DNA of 64,000 bases from contig OY727100.1 in NCBI GenBank assembly GCA_963402885.1, positions 12,927,395-12,991,394 on the forward strand, written 5' to 3'. Under the pieces are notes generated by a model, which had not been told where the DNA came from, ran no database searches, and was given only the letters and a program-made list of their open reading frames with translations. Origin of the DNA: Antedon bifida (lineage: Eukaryota; Echinodermata; Crinoidea; Comatulida; Antedonidae). Positions 1-12,200 of this stretch are shown piece by piece (within the stretch, counting starts at the first letter, position 1; the number at the start of each line of letters is the position of its first letter). Position numbers and translations under genes: made by a program.

Positions 1-1
1 G

Positions 2-439
2 ACCGAGGGCGACAAACTCACAGAACCTGATACACCATTCATCACACCGTTTACAAAGTGGAACGAGATACAATCTTATCTTGTGCCACTAAAGAAACCA
101 GTTGTTCTCAACAGAGCCTCAACTATCAACACTACCAACCCATTTGGATCTACTTTCTGCTATGGTGTGGAAAATATGATAGTAGAGGTAAGAAGTTGAA
201 CCAATCAACGATTTTACACCCACTTATATATATTGATATAATAAATAAGTTTTCTGGTTAACCAGGAGCGAATTGCTATAAGCGGTCTTAGTTCTTAGCC
301 AGCTATAATTGTGAATCTATTAATTGTTTCTCCTATTATTTTTTCTTATATTTCTTAGGTGATGTCTAACAATCACATAGCATCGGTTACCATTTACACT
401 CCACGACCTGCTAATTCAAACCCTGACCTCTTATCATGA
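2..439 (+). CDS. 3' end of an unidentified plus-strand gene (two exons)
   Basis: Two exons join in frame. The first runs from the window edge to 187 and is open from base 2 for 62 codons; it ends at the donor GTAAGA. The second, 359-439, follows a pyrimidine-rich acceptor (TTTCTTAG) and ends in TGA. The predicted C-terminus has about 88 residues, with stretches such as TPFTKWNEIQSY, NPFGSTFCYGVENM and SVTIYTPRPANS. I see no transmembrane segment or zinc-binding pattern and do not recognise the family. An AATAAA about 110 bp past the stop fits a gene end. The rest of the gene lies left of the window. Support for coding is the matching phase, good splice sites and non-repetitive composition; no function is claimed. 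Confidence 0.6.
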
Positions 440-552
440 CCTTGCATCAGAATTCAAGAGAGAAAGAGATGTTTTCAAATTCCATATTAAATGAAAACTA
501 AATTGTCAATACTACTAAAATGCTGTAAGATCAAAGAATCTTTTCTACAATT

Positions 553-558
553 AATAAA
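553..558 (+). terminator. candidate polyadenylation signal of the leftmost gene
   Basis: AATAAA lies 114 bp after the TGA at 437-439, on the same strand as the leftmost gene. In DNA this AT-rich the hexamer is common, so position is the only support. Confidence 0.35.
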
Positions 559-788
559 AAGCCAGTTTGAACGTTGCTGATGCTTGGCTCATTACGCAAT
601 TCTGCTAATTCAAAATGATATGTGTGGTTGTGGGTAAATACTAACTCATCAAGAAGTTGACCAGAGTGTGTTGCTGCTAAAATGGTCATGTCTATTACTG
701 TAGAGAATATAAATATGACATACACCTAAATTATAGATAGTGAGATCCCTTATGTCTATAAAGTTTTGTGGCTGGGCCTCATGCGTAA

Positions 789-965
789 ATGGTCTTTCAC
801 ACCTGTTCCGGTCAGGCTCTGGCAAATCAAATTGAACACCAGTTTTTCGTTTTCATGACATTAACGGCTACGTTGTGCACGTAGCCGCGTAAAAACAAAA
901 CATAAACGTTCGTTTATTTGCCGGTGCCGGACCGGAACTGTACCGGAACAGGTGTGAAAGACCCT
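789..965. mobile_element. PIF/Harbinger-type MITE, copy 1
   Basis: Long inverted repeats begin ATGGTCTTTCACACC on the left and end GGTGTGAAAGACCCT on the right. Both sides are flanked by TAA (786-788 and 966-968), the 3-bp TWA target duplication of PIF/Harbinger transposons. The 177-bp element has no coding capacity. Its interior is unusually GC-rich for this window (CCGG-containing runs and an inner inverted repeat around GGCTACG / CGTAGCC). A second copy with the same ends lies at 7702-7892. Confidence 0.8.
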
Positions 966-2035
966 TAATTAAAACGTAAACAAATATACCATCAGTAAGT
1001 TTTATGCTATGTTTAATGGTGCAATTTAAATTTCAAAATAGTTCACTTTAAATAGTAATTCAAATTCTGTACCTCAATATTTATTTTTTGCTTGTTCACT
1101 GTTAAATTAATATATTCAGTATTACATTACAGTATAATATTAAGAAATGTTGGGATTCATAAGTTGGCATAAGCCTACAGGTATATATATTTTTTTAGGG
1201 TTTAAATTTAAGCGCACATTGTGACATTTAGATCTGATCACCATAAATTGCTTTGATAGTGTTACTACGGTGTGTACTAGTTTACAATAAAAATATTTAC
1301 AAATATGTGTAAGTTGTGTAACAACCAAACACAGAAATTAAGTGTAATAATCATTTTTTTTTAATGACAGGGTTGAATAATATTTGAGTACTATAAATAG
1401 TAATACTGTGTAATACAATATTGTTAAAATGTTTAAATTAGATAACCTTTTATTTAATCTGAAATACAGTAGAATCCCCCCTTTGGGCAATCAATCAGAC
1501 ATTAAGGTCAACCCCCTATTCAGGAGAAATTAAGGGGACACTTTGTAAGTAAGTGTTTATTATATGATGGGTTATATTGTAAGTAAAATTTTCCAGTAAA
1601 GTAAAATCGCTATTAATATATTGGACCCAAGTGTCTACTAGAGGTGTCCCATGAATATGGGTTAAAACATGTCAACCTCTAACCCTATTCAATTCAGAGG
1701 ACACTATTTTAACTTTTCAATTACCAAAGGTGTCTCCTAATTATGGCTAACCTTATATTATAAAGAAAGTACCCCAACTATACTAGGGGGATCCCATGAA
1801 TAGGGTTAGATTTAGTGTTACAGTATAACATGCTTTTGTTCATTTCCCACCCGTAGAGGTGTACCAAAGAAGGGATTCTCCTCTAGTTGTTTTTTGACAA
1901 TTAATCTTGAATTACTATATATGTTGAAATATATTGAATGTATTCTGCAGTATAACTATTATATAATAGCAATGCCACATTTAGAATTGTTGATCTGTTT
2001 TTATGCAATTATTAGTTTAAAGCCATTGGCAATAT

Positions 2036-2110
2036 GTAGCGGCACTGTAGCTTGGTAGTTGCCTTGAAATCCTAGAGACCTGGGTTCAAGTCCTCTTGGA
2101 AGTATATTTC
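2036..2110 (+). mobile_element. tRNA-derived SINE head
   Basis: The segment has an A-box-like stretch (TAGCTTGGTAG) and a B-box (GGTTCAAGTCC) at tRNA-like spacing. No complete cloverleaf forms, so this is a SINE head or decayed tRNA copy rather than a working tRNA gene. Better-preserved bodies of what looks like the same family are at 5381-5553, 8907-9115 and 38917-39083. Confidence 0.5.
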
Positions 2111-3831
2111 CTCCATAAAAAAATAACGCTATTTATAGCCTACCATTTTTAGCATTCTCATATATGTTTTTTCTTTAATACCCCATTGTTGAATATGTAT
2201 GGATATACTTAGAAAAACTTTAAAAAATATAATGTTAATATAAAACAGTATAAAAAGTGTAAAAACAAAATACCAAAAATTATAGTAAGTAGTTATATTA
2301 AGTATAAGTATTAGTTAACTAATACATATTTCTTGCTTATGTTCTTTTTTAACCAATTTTCATGGATAGAAAATGTTGTTTTAGTAGTGTTTTTTTTTTT
2401 CAATTAAAAAAAAAATGACTATTATTATGTTTCATGTTGAACAAATAAACAAATGTTGTTACTGTTTAATGAGACTGTGTAACTGTAATCTTTCCAGGAG
2501 TGCAAGGTACAAAAAATGATCCTCTAGACAATACTGTACATTATTAATCTATGTCCGTGAACAAGATAGTTACAGTACTACTGTAGTATATTCGCAATAG
2601 AGGGATCAAAAGAGAGTGGTGTTCAGTAGATATAATTCCATTTTTGTTTGTGGTTCTATCTCCTCTTCCCTCCCTTTGAATGTGTATTTTTAAACTTTCA
2701 TGTCAATCCATCAAATGATTTGAAGCCTTTGGGGCATAAATATCAAGAACAGTGCACCATAGTTTGGTTAAAAATTCCACGCACTAAAATAATGATTTAT
2801 TACATCTTTGTTTTATTTTATATAGAAAATACCATTACAGTATATTCATAATACATTTCATAGTATATATTAATTATTGATAATCATATCTGAATACATA
2901 TACAATTCTTTCTTGCATTCAATAATTGAAATACATTTACCAATACTACAATGTTTATATAAACTATTGACATTTTAAAAAGTGAACTATTTGAATCAAG
3001 AATTTCCAAAAACCTAAATATAAAAAAACCCAAATAATGAAACAGAATTCTTGGATTCTAATATACCACTCAATATCTAGTCTACTTTTTGGAAGTATTT
3101 TGGTGGAGGATAACTTATTGCACCGGGCTGGTTTACAAAAATGAACAATCGGTATAAGGTACTGAATGGGAAGCCAACACAATAACACAAGGTTAAACTA
3201 ATTATTTTTAAAGACCCATCTAAAAATTACAAGTGACCGTCTTACTTTATCTCTATGCAAATTATCGGACATGTGACCCCTGTATCATAGCAACAATGTC
3301 ACATGCGGCAAATTTACACTAACCATAAAAAGTATAATTCCATGATAAATAAATCACATGTGATACTGTATCATAGAATTTGTCTATGATACATCACTCT
3401 ATATCATAGACACATATGTAAACTATGCCAATAATATAGCACAAGAATTTGGTGGTTTACTATGTGACAATTTCTTCATACAACAGTACTATAAACTTGA
3501 ATTGAAACCTTTTGCTAACTGTAAAATTACTGTATGTGATGAGTTGGCATAATTTTTAGCACATGATTTATAGAGTCACACTATACAACATTGATTAATG
3601 CCCTAACAAGTATGTAATCATAAACCAGTATCTAATTTATAGGTCCATGATTAATAATGCGGATTCTATCATTATTGATGATATCACCAGAATGCTATTT
3701 TGCATGTTTATAGTACTAAACATAGTACATGCATAATATCCATATGCACATTGATTTTACAGCTAGTCTCCTTGTTTTCACGCCATTAATAGTGCACTAA
3801 AATGTTGTTATTATTGGTGACATTACACATG

Positions 3832-3966
3832 CAGTGGTGGATCCAGGATTTTGAAATAGGGGATCCAGGGCCTAAACATTGTAAAATGAAGGGCTGAGCT
3901 TAATTTGATGTCCTATCATGTCCTAGCATTACAATTTGCGAAATTTAGGGCTTGGATCCGCCCCTG
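3832..3966. mobile_element. hAT-like MITE (CAGTGGTGGATCCA ends)
   Basis: The left end is CAGTGGTGGATCCAGG and the right end is CTTGGATCCGCCCCTG, so the ends are imperfect inverted repeats of the CAGKGGCGGATCC kind common in hAT elements. The element is 135 bp and non-coding. The flanks (TACACATG and ACATATAT) only partly resemble an 8-bp duplication, so this is an older copy than the two hAT MITEs at 8399 and 14055. Confidence 0.55.
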
Positions 3967-4148
3967 ACATATATTGCAATAGTGTAAATAACATTTCCTG
4001 TTAGACCTATGTACTATCATAATCTTAATCTTGGATGAGTCAGAGAGAAAATATTAAACAATATTTGAATGGTGAAATAAAAACCAATAGAATAGAACAA
4101 TAGTAAAATCAAGTCTAGCATTATAAGAGAAGACGGTTGTAGGTTTAA

Positions 4149-4297
4149 AAGCTTTGTCTACACTACCAAACTTGTGACAAAAAAATGTGATGTACCCATA
4201 TATGGACATGATGATGTCATATCACTACCATATTCGAGCATATCACTACCATATTTGGGCACAATCACAAACTAGTTTGATAGTGTTGGCAGAGCTT
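4149..4297. mobile_element. palindromic MITE family A, copy 1
   Basis: The ends are an inverted repeat (AAGCTTTGTCTACACTACC left, complement of AAGCTCTGCCAACACTATC right). The core has the family signatures GATGATGTCATATCAC and CTACCATATTTGGGCA. At least ten copies or fragments occur in the window. It is non-coding, so mobilisation would need a transposase from elsewhere. Confidence 0.75.
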
Positions 4298-5060
4298 AAC
4301 TACGGACATGTCAAGATATTCTCAACTTTACATTTCTTAGAAAAGCATTGTGTACAGCAAACCTGACTTTACTAATGTTTATTCGCTATGCACACCTTTA
4401 AACAATAAATAAATATCACGTATTAACAGATAAAATAAGGTAACCCTTTCAAGACCCTTAAAAATATTCAAATAGATAACAAATTCCCAAATTCTTTGTC
4501 TTCTGTTAATATTTTTCTAGTTACCTTTTAATATCATATTTAAAAAATGCAAGATTTTTACATAAAAAAATAATATACATTGCCCTTTAATTAAATAACG
4601 ACAACAGCAATAAAAACATTAACGGTCCTAAAATAAAAAACAAACACCACACTACAGATAACCAATTTCATCTAAATAAAAAACACCATTTAAAAAAACA
4701 AGACTAGATTATTTGCTGGACATCTACAATATTATAAGATATGTACTAATTTTATTTGCAATAATTTCAGGAATGTATGATCACTATATAATATGTACAT
4801 GATTTACAAAATTGCACCAATTTTACAGTCACCCAACAAAAAAAAACAACAAAATAAATTCTCTTTCAAACAGTAAATTAGTACTAGTATAAAATTATTA
4901 TATAAAACTTAGTAAAAAAAATGAAATCTTAAGATACATATAGAAGCACTAAGTATCTTAAATAGTTTAGGATATATATCCACAGGCCTGAACTGGTGCC
5001 AATGCCATTTGTTACATTTTGGTTCGATTGGAACCACAATTTTGTACCCAAAAACGGACC

Positions 5061-5165
5061 ATTGCCTTTCTGAATGGCCTAGCCTCTGGGCCTTGCCTTT
5101 CTGAATGGCCTAGCCTCTGGGCCTTGCCTTTCTGAATGGCCTATAGCCTCCCGGCCTTGCCTTTC
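5061..5165 (+). repeat. short tandem repeat, three units of about 33 bp
   Basis: Three consecutive units carry TTGCCTTTCTGAATGGCC followed by TAGCCTCTGGGCC. The last unit has a small insertion (TATAGCCTCCCGG). This is a local minisatellite and is GC-richer than its surroundings. Confidence 0.85.
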
Positions 5166-5380
5166 ACAATGTTTATAAATGGAAGCAGCAAATTAATTGA
5201 ATAATAGTTGACTTTAGAACAGTAAGTGTGTTATAAAGTAAATAATGAATGTTTTGTATTCAAATCAATCAAAGAATAATATTTTCATACGTTCAAAGTT
5301 GGGGTTTTTTTTTTAAATATTTGCCAAGGATAACCATAAGCAATCTCATTCACTGTCCTTCTTAAAGGTGGCAATCCTAT

Positions 5381-5553
5381 TCACAAGACAAAACACAAGA
5401 TGCTCTACATAAAGAAAGTATTATTACAAGTCTTTGGGAGTGGAGTTGTAATTTGCCGTTAAAAAAATCCTGGCATGACAGGACTTGACTTGAACCCAAG
5501 ACCCTTGGATTGGTAGCCGAGCATCATAACCACCAAGCCACAACTCCACTCAT
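5381..5553 (-). mobile_element. tRNA-derived SINE, minus orientation
   Basis: Read on the minus strand, the head has TGGCTTGGTGG (A-box-like) and GGTTCAAGTC (B-box). It is followed by a body containing ACTCCACTCCCAAAGAC and then GTAGAGCATCTTGTG. The same order is found at 38917-39083 on the minus strand and, in part, at 8907-9115 on the plus strand. Three similar copies in unrelated places identify a dispersed family. Confidence 0.65.
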
Positions 5554-6286
5554 GTAACTTGGCTTTGTCTCATTAAACTGAAGAATCAGTCCTTCAACTC
5601 ATAAAAATATTCTTTCCATTCAACTAATAAACATTCATTATTTGTATAATAATTTCACAGGATTTATCGATCCATGCTATTATGAAAACAAGTGAGATAC
5701 TATTACTATAATTGGCTAGGAGGTCAATACTGTTTTGACGAAATTTGCAAAAAATATCATTGTTTTCATCAGCATATTTTAAAAATTATTTTCTATATAG
5801 ATAATTTTCTTTTATTTTTTAAAAAAAGGTGTGATTAACTAGTTTTGTGCTTAATTATGAAATTCATTTTTAGTCAGTCAATTGAGGTAAATATATTTCA
5901 TCTTATTTAATGAATAATATGTCAAATTGTTTACTGTTTTTACTGTTTTATGTAACATTCAGATAAGCACATACAGTATGTACGGTATAGCACATTATGT
6001 AAGAATATAAATAAATTCTACAAAAATACTACAATCAAGTATTTGAAATCATAAAAACAATAGTATTTTAACAAATATTGTAGATAGAACACTTATACAT
6101 ATTTATCATTTTGGCCATGACATGTTACTTTCAGTAAAAAAGGAATATTAACAAACTATGGTTACTGCAATAACTGCAGTAGAATAATTGTGATAAGGTT
6201 CCTAACTGAATAAGATTATTGATAATATCATAATTGCAACAATATCTCAATAGTTTTGGTAATTTCAAAGTCTATATTATAATGAT

Positions 6287-9200
6287 TCACTTCTTCTTGC
6301 TAAACATTGACGTGACTTTAGAACGTGAAGCTGATGACTTGTCTTTGAGGGCGCCGAGACGGTTGAATATCTTGCTTTTAGCGTCCTCACCCATGTTGGC
6401 TACAGAATCACCAATACTTGCTAAACTGGCACCACTTGCAGCTCTGCAGAAGATCAAATAAAAAGTTTTCTCTGAAATAACACTAACAAATATTTGGGAA
6501 AGGGCTCTTTCAAATCTGGCAATTCTTTTTTTTCTTTCATATTTGAATTGTCTTGTAGTTTCCATTTGGTGCCTGAATATTACGTTACTCAATATTTACT
6601 TAATAATCACACAAGTTTTGAAACATTTACAAACAAGGTAAATGGAAATATTGTATATTAGGCTATGGTTCTCATCAAATAATGTTGGTGTGATTTCAGT
6701 CAACTGTCATCACCTGATTTTGATCAAAACATGTTGAATACACGTGGATATATCTGAGTATATGGCAGCATAGCTAGGTCTAGATCCTGTATTGCAGAAT
6801 CTTGCACCTGACTGGCTGATGACAACCATATACTGTAATCTACTTCCCATGGCATAATGGAATGGTCTTATCTCAGAAAACTTTACAATTCTCTCTCCGT
6901 AACCTACAAAAAGCAGCTTACACACAAGAATCTGCTATCCTTATTATTGAGCTTTCTGTATTTGTTATTGTATTCATAATAATAATCTCTTAACACACAA
7001 AAAAACAGAACAGACATTGGTAACATTTAACTTAAACATGTGTAACTATACTCAAATGAGGTTCTGCACAGTATAGAAAGATGACGATGAACATGTCTCC
7101 GAAAAACGCCAGGGGCATAATGGTTTAAATTTAAGTCTTAAATGGACTGATTGCTTTTATAGATGCAGATGTACCATTCATATCCAGACAGTTTAAATAG
7201 GTCCTCTTCCCTGTTACAAAAAGTTTAATAATTTGAGTGATTTGTATATACAGCTTTATTCATCAATCAGAATAAAATATTAATGTTAATATTCTTATTA
7301 AAATTGATTTCAGTTATTTGTAAAATTGGTTGCTTAGTTTAATTATTGTTTTTTAATTGCTGGTTCATTATATGTGCATTTGAAATTAACTTCATTTATA
7401 TGCTTTTTGAAATGTATTTTTTAATTATATAAACATTAAAAAAAAAGAAACCCCACAAGGCATTACACTTAATACCAAATGCATCAAACAAAATGAATCA
7501 TTCTTATCCATGTACAGTATGTGTCAACTGGCATTCCATGCTTGGATCTCTGTAACAATTCTTGAGCATAAAAAGGCTAAACTTAAACAATACTTCAATA
7601 CCATCCCAAATAAATCCCATAATAGGAACTTTTTTATTGCATCATGTGATGTCACAGATGATAAACAACAGATTGTTTCACTATCATCAGCACAGGCTTA
7701 AAGGGTCTTTCACACCTGTTCCGGCACGGTTCCGGTCCGGCGCCGGAAAATCCAATCGAACGTCAATGTTTCGTTTTCACGCGGCTACGCGCATATTGAT
7801 TGGCGCATAGCCGCGTGGAGCGTCGTGAAAACGAAACATTGATGTTCGATTCGCCGGACCGGAACCGTGCCGGAACAGGTGTGAAAGACCCTTAATCCAG
7901 TTTTTTTTTTCCAATTGCTTCCATGCAACAAATGTAACATTTTGAAAGGAAGGAATATGCAGAACAGGTAATAAGCTCTCACTGTAATAAGTTGTGTAAT
8001 ATGATTACTGTGGTCTGATGCTTCCTATGTCTACACACAGTGCAATAAAGAAGAGCGTATATTGAAAACAAAAAACAAACAATAACACCATATAATACAT
8101 TACAAAATGAACCCAAAAAATGAAACCCAAATAAATACTAAGCCCATGCAAGGCACATAGAACTTAAGCGACTAAAATGCTGTGCATGATGGGAAACAAC
8201 TTCTCACTGTATGAAAATGAAAGCCAATGACAAATAATCAAAGTAAAGAAGTTTCGTTCCTCATATGTAACAAGCAAACTTAAAAGCTGATGATTAATGG
8301 GATAATCTTCTTCATTTTTACTTGTTAATATAATGATGGTATTTTATCTTTATTACTAATATTAGCAGTAGTGTAGATATTTTAAACTACAGTTCATACA
8401 GTGGTGTAACAGCTATGAGCGCTCACTGGCTAAACACTGTAGCTTATGGGGGCCTCTGAGCAGTGCCCGGAGGAAAAACAGGCCAAGGTCTCCAGCGTTG
8501 GAGGGCCACTTAGGTTACTAAACCAGGGGCCTCAAGCCTCTGCGTTACGCCACTGAGTTCATAATTGGCACTTTCACATTGTGAATAACCTGAGTGTACT
8601 CTTTACTGTTTTAAACGTTTGTAATAATTCACAACTTTATTCGTTACATTTATTTATGACATAAGTCACTCTGTATAAAAATTGTATAAGATTGCAATAA
8701 TAATATTTATAATGGAGATTTGATCCATAAAAACTTGCATTGTAAATAGATAGATAGGATAAATTATAGGATAAATAGATAGACCATCCCAGTTTTCAGT
8801 CTCTCCAAACATACTGAACACAATCTTTTAAAAAATATGTAGATCAAGAACTGTGTGTTTGTCTAAACATATTTTGTTAAATCGCACTGTAATATTCTCT
8901 CTTGTAGTAGACCAGTATACTGTGTGGTTCATGTGCCTGGATTCCCAAGATCCAGGGTTCAATCCTGAACTAGTGGCAGTTTGTAACTCACTACTAAAAC
9001 TACTCCACTCCCAAAGCCTTGAACAAGACTTAGTTTACAAGCATAATATAGTTTAGCCATCCTTAATTGGTGAGGGTTTTTTTTGCTGTTATGTGTATGA
9101 AATAAATGGAAAAAGCAATTTATGAAACAATAAAAATAAATAAATAAAAAACTGTAATGTAAAAAAAAAATACTTACTGAAAATATGATTTGTGTTTATG

Positions 9201-12200
9201 GTACTTACTGTAAATGTAATTATGAATAAATCCAAGAACGCCTTGATTGTGCATTAATTATAAAAATTATTATTTAAATCAAATTAATAAATAACGTCAA
9301 TATGCATCAATCAATATTACTTTTACAAAAGTATTATTAAAACTTTAATAAATGGATTAAAGATTTCTGTTCTGTATTTTATTTTTTATTATAAAATTAG
9401 TCAAACTTCAGTTGTGTGTATCCAATATGTAGATGTGTAATTTCTAAATGGATAGATTGTACATATACAGTTAATAAACATGTTTTAATTTAGCGACAGA
9501 AGCCAAAGCTATTGATAGCGTGATTGACAAGCTGTTTAAAGTATCACTTGTTACATACAATCCTGTCATCTTACCTTTCTCTACCAGAAATTTTACTTTC
9601 AAGATCTTTAATCATTGACGATACCACAACCTGAAAACAGATACATAATATTAAATTAAAAACCTTATAATATCAAATCAATTAGCAAATTTACTCAATT
9701 TACGCAAATAAAGTGTCCATGTTTAAGAAAAAAAACTGTAACTAGTGAAAATTGAGCTATAGAGATAGTAACCATTTAACCAGAGACTCCACAAATGTTC
9801 TTAAATTAGAATACGGTTGTGATGATGTTTTTTCCTCTAATAGTCTTACGTTGCTTCTATATCAGTTATAGCATAGAATCTTTTATTTTGCTCTATTTCA
9901 AAGCGCATTGAGACAATGGTATGTGCTATATAAAATGTGGGTACACCGACATTAAGTTTAAAGCTTTATCAACCAATCTTTTATATATATTTTTACTTTA
10001 CCTCATGTTCTGGTGAAAGTACTTCCAGATCTTGCCGTAAGCACCGTAAACCTGGAAGCATTGCGTCACGGATTTGAACCTCTGATATAACTAACCAAAG
10101 GTTAAAGGCAAAGTACATAAAAAATGCATAGATTTCACACAAAGATATAAACAGCACACATGCAGTGTGCCTGAATATGTTTAGAAGAGCAATTTGTAGC
10201 CCATGTCATTTTCAAAATACTAGGATAATATATTAATTAAATTATGTATATAAAAGTCAAAGATAATAAAAGGATACAGCAGCAAGAAAGAGCACTGTAG
10301 GCCTCAAATAATCCCATGGCTACCTCAGACTGCCTGTTACGACTTGATGTGTTGTTGTTTGTGTGAGCTATTGCAGCAAGCCGAGGTAAAATAACTACAA
10401 AACAAAAATAAATCAAAATTATTAGGCTAGGAGAATTAGATAACAGTAGAATCCCTACTGAAAGGTCCTTTTAATAGAAATGTCCCATGGATAGGGGTTT
10501 TAATGTTAAAAAATATATTCTATCTTGTTCCAAAGGAGAGATTATCTTTCATTTGTTATTATTCAAGAATTAACGCCAATAAACCTTGATTTGATATGGA
10601 ATAAAATCATGTATTTTTTTCAATTTATTGAAATCTAGTACTAACTTTAGAGAGGTACTGATGAGAACCATATAGTTTACCCATTGCCTTAAGTTAATTG
10701 AAAACTCAATATTTATTTACGACAGTAGAGTACAGATTAAGATATTTCATTAAAAAATATTTTTTTAAACGTATATACAACACAGTTAAATAAAATGCTA
10801 TTTTGCTTGTTTGAAAATGTGGTTGATTCAAAAAATAAAAATATTACATAAACGTTGATTGTTATAAGTAAGAGTAGAGTAAATATTTAACAATTTCGTC
10901 AACACTGATGAGTAGTTCACATCTTTGAATAAAGAATAAGTACTTACATTCATCTCTAAACTTTGGTTCTGTGTTTGGTCCGACAACGCCAAATATACGA
11001 ATAATCTCCACCAACATTGAAAGTTCATCTTTGTATTGAGGGTCGTCAAGGAAATGTTGTAATTGTAAATAAACACGATCTAATGTCTAAAAGAGAAACA
11101 ATTATTACTATTTAGTAAAATATTAGAACAATTACATAGTAAGAATTAAAATATCATATTTTAGTTTAATTGAATTGTATAGTTTGAGGTAATTAATGTT
11201 TGTTATTATTTATTCTTTATACTGGGTAGCCTCTTCAGTCAAAGACTGTTCTCCCAGAGGGTCCAGTGTATAGTACACAGTGACTGTGTGTAAACTAGTA
11301 CACCAGGGTAAACCCCTTCTCATCTCGAAAGATGTACTAGGTTCTTCAAAGTGCACAGGTTTGTAGGTATTTGTTTATTTAATAGAGTGTTATATTTTAT
11401 TATGCAATATTATTATTATTTAATTATTATTATCTATATATAAATTTACGTAAGGCCAAAATTCGGTAAATCTCGCGTTACTTCTATAATGTTTACTTGA
11501 TGGTATATAAAGTTGGTTCGTACTTTCGGTACTGATTTTAACCACCTGATGTAACCCTGTTTACTAATTAAATTGAGTTAGATAATTAGTTATTGACAAT
11601 TAAAACAAATTTAGGTTCAACGATTTGCCCCAAATAGGGGTGTTTTCCGATCGTAGTATACACTGTCTAATGGATGTCTATCCTGAAAAATACCTGCTCA
11701 CAATAATACGAGGATGCTTCGCATTTTCCTATCTCCTCCTACGATAATTGTTGTTATAAGCTGAAAACCGGTTGAACAGCTCGAGTACAGCATCATAATG
11801 TTTAAGACAGACCGATTTTCTTTAAAAAATACTATTTTGCTAAATTTAATATACGTTTTATACAAATGTATTGATTTGTGATGAATGGAACATTCCAAAT
11901 TATTTGGTTTAACCATAGAGGTATAGGCTTACCTCCATGGTTTAACACCAGTAGGTAAATTTATGGGCCCTTGGAGAATAAACATAATAGTATTGCAATG
12001 CTGTACAATACTGTAAATAGGTATTAACCACTTTTGATCGCCATTTTAATCGCATATTTCTTACTGTGAGTGTTGGTACTGTTAGATATAATATAAACAA
12101 ATATACAAATAAACTTTATTACTGTGAGTGTGGGTAGGCCCTACTGTTAGATTATAAACACATAATATACAAATAAATAAACGTTATTACTGACAGTTGC

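Larger units (their letters stand above)
440..6286. other. intergenic region, repeat-rich
   Basis: No coding exon could be supported between the leftmost gene and the RELCH stop codon. It holds a Harbinger-type MITE (789-965), a tRNA-like SINE head (2036-2110), a hAT-like MITE (3832-3966), a copy of the CTCTGTCTACACTATC MITE family (4149-4297), a short tandem repeat (5061-5165) and a SINE (5381-5553). The rest is AT-rich sequence with homopolymer runs. The two genes converge here, so it should also hold both 3' UTRs. Confidence 0.6.

Noticed and set aside
1467..1885. Possible mariner/Tigger-like element (CAGTAGAATCCCCCC at one end, GGGATTCTCCTCTA at the other); a similar start is at 10446
   Set aside because: The ends do not pair well as inverted repeats, and no target duplication is visible. 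It was left out as a feature.
7562..7982. Open frames on both strands around 7.6-8.0 kb
   Set aside because: They overlap the GC-rich Harbinger MITE, whose base composition lowers stop frequency; no coding signature is present.
11220..11370. GC-richer block (CCCAGAGGGTCCAGTGTATAG and following) that looks like a dispersed repeat
   Set aside because: No second copy or defined ends were found in this window.
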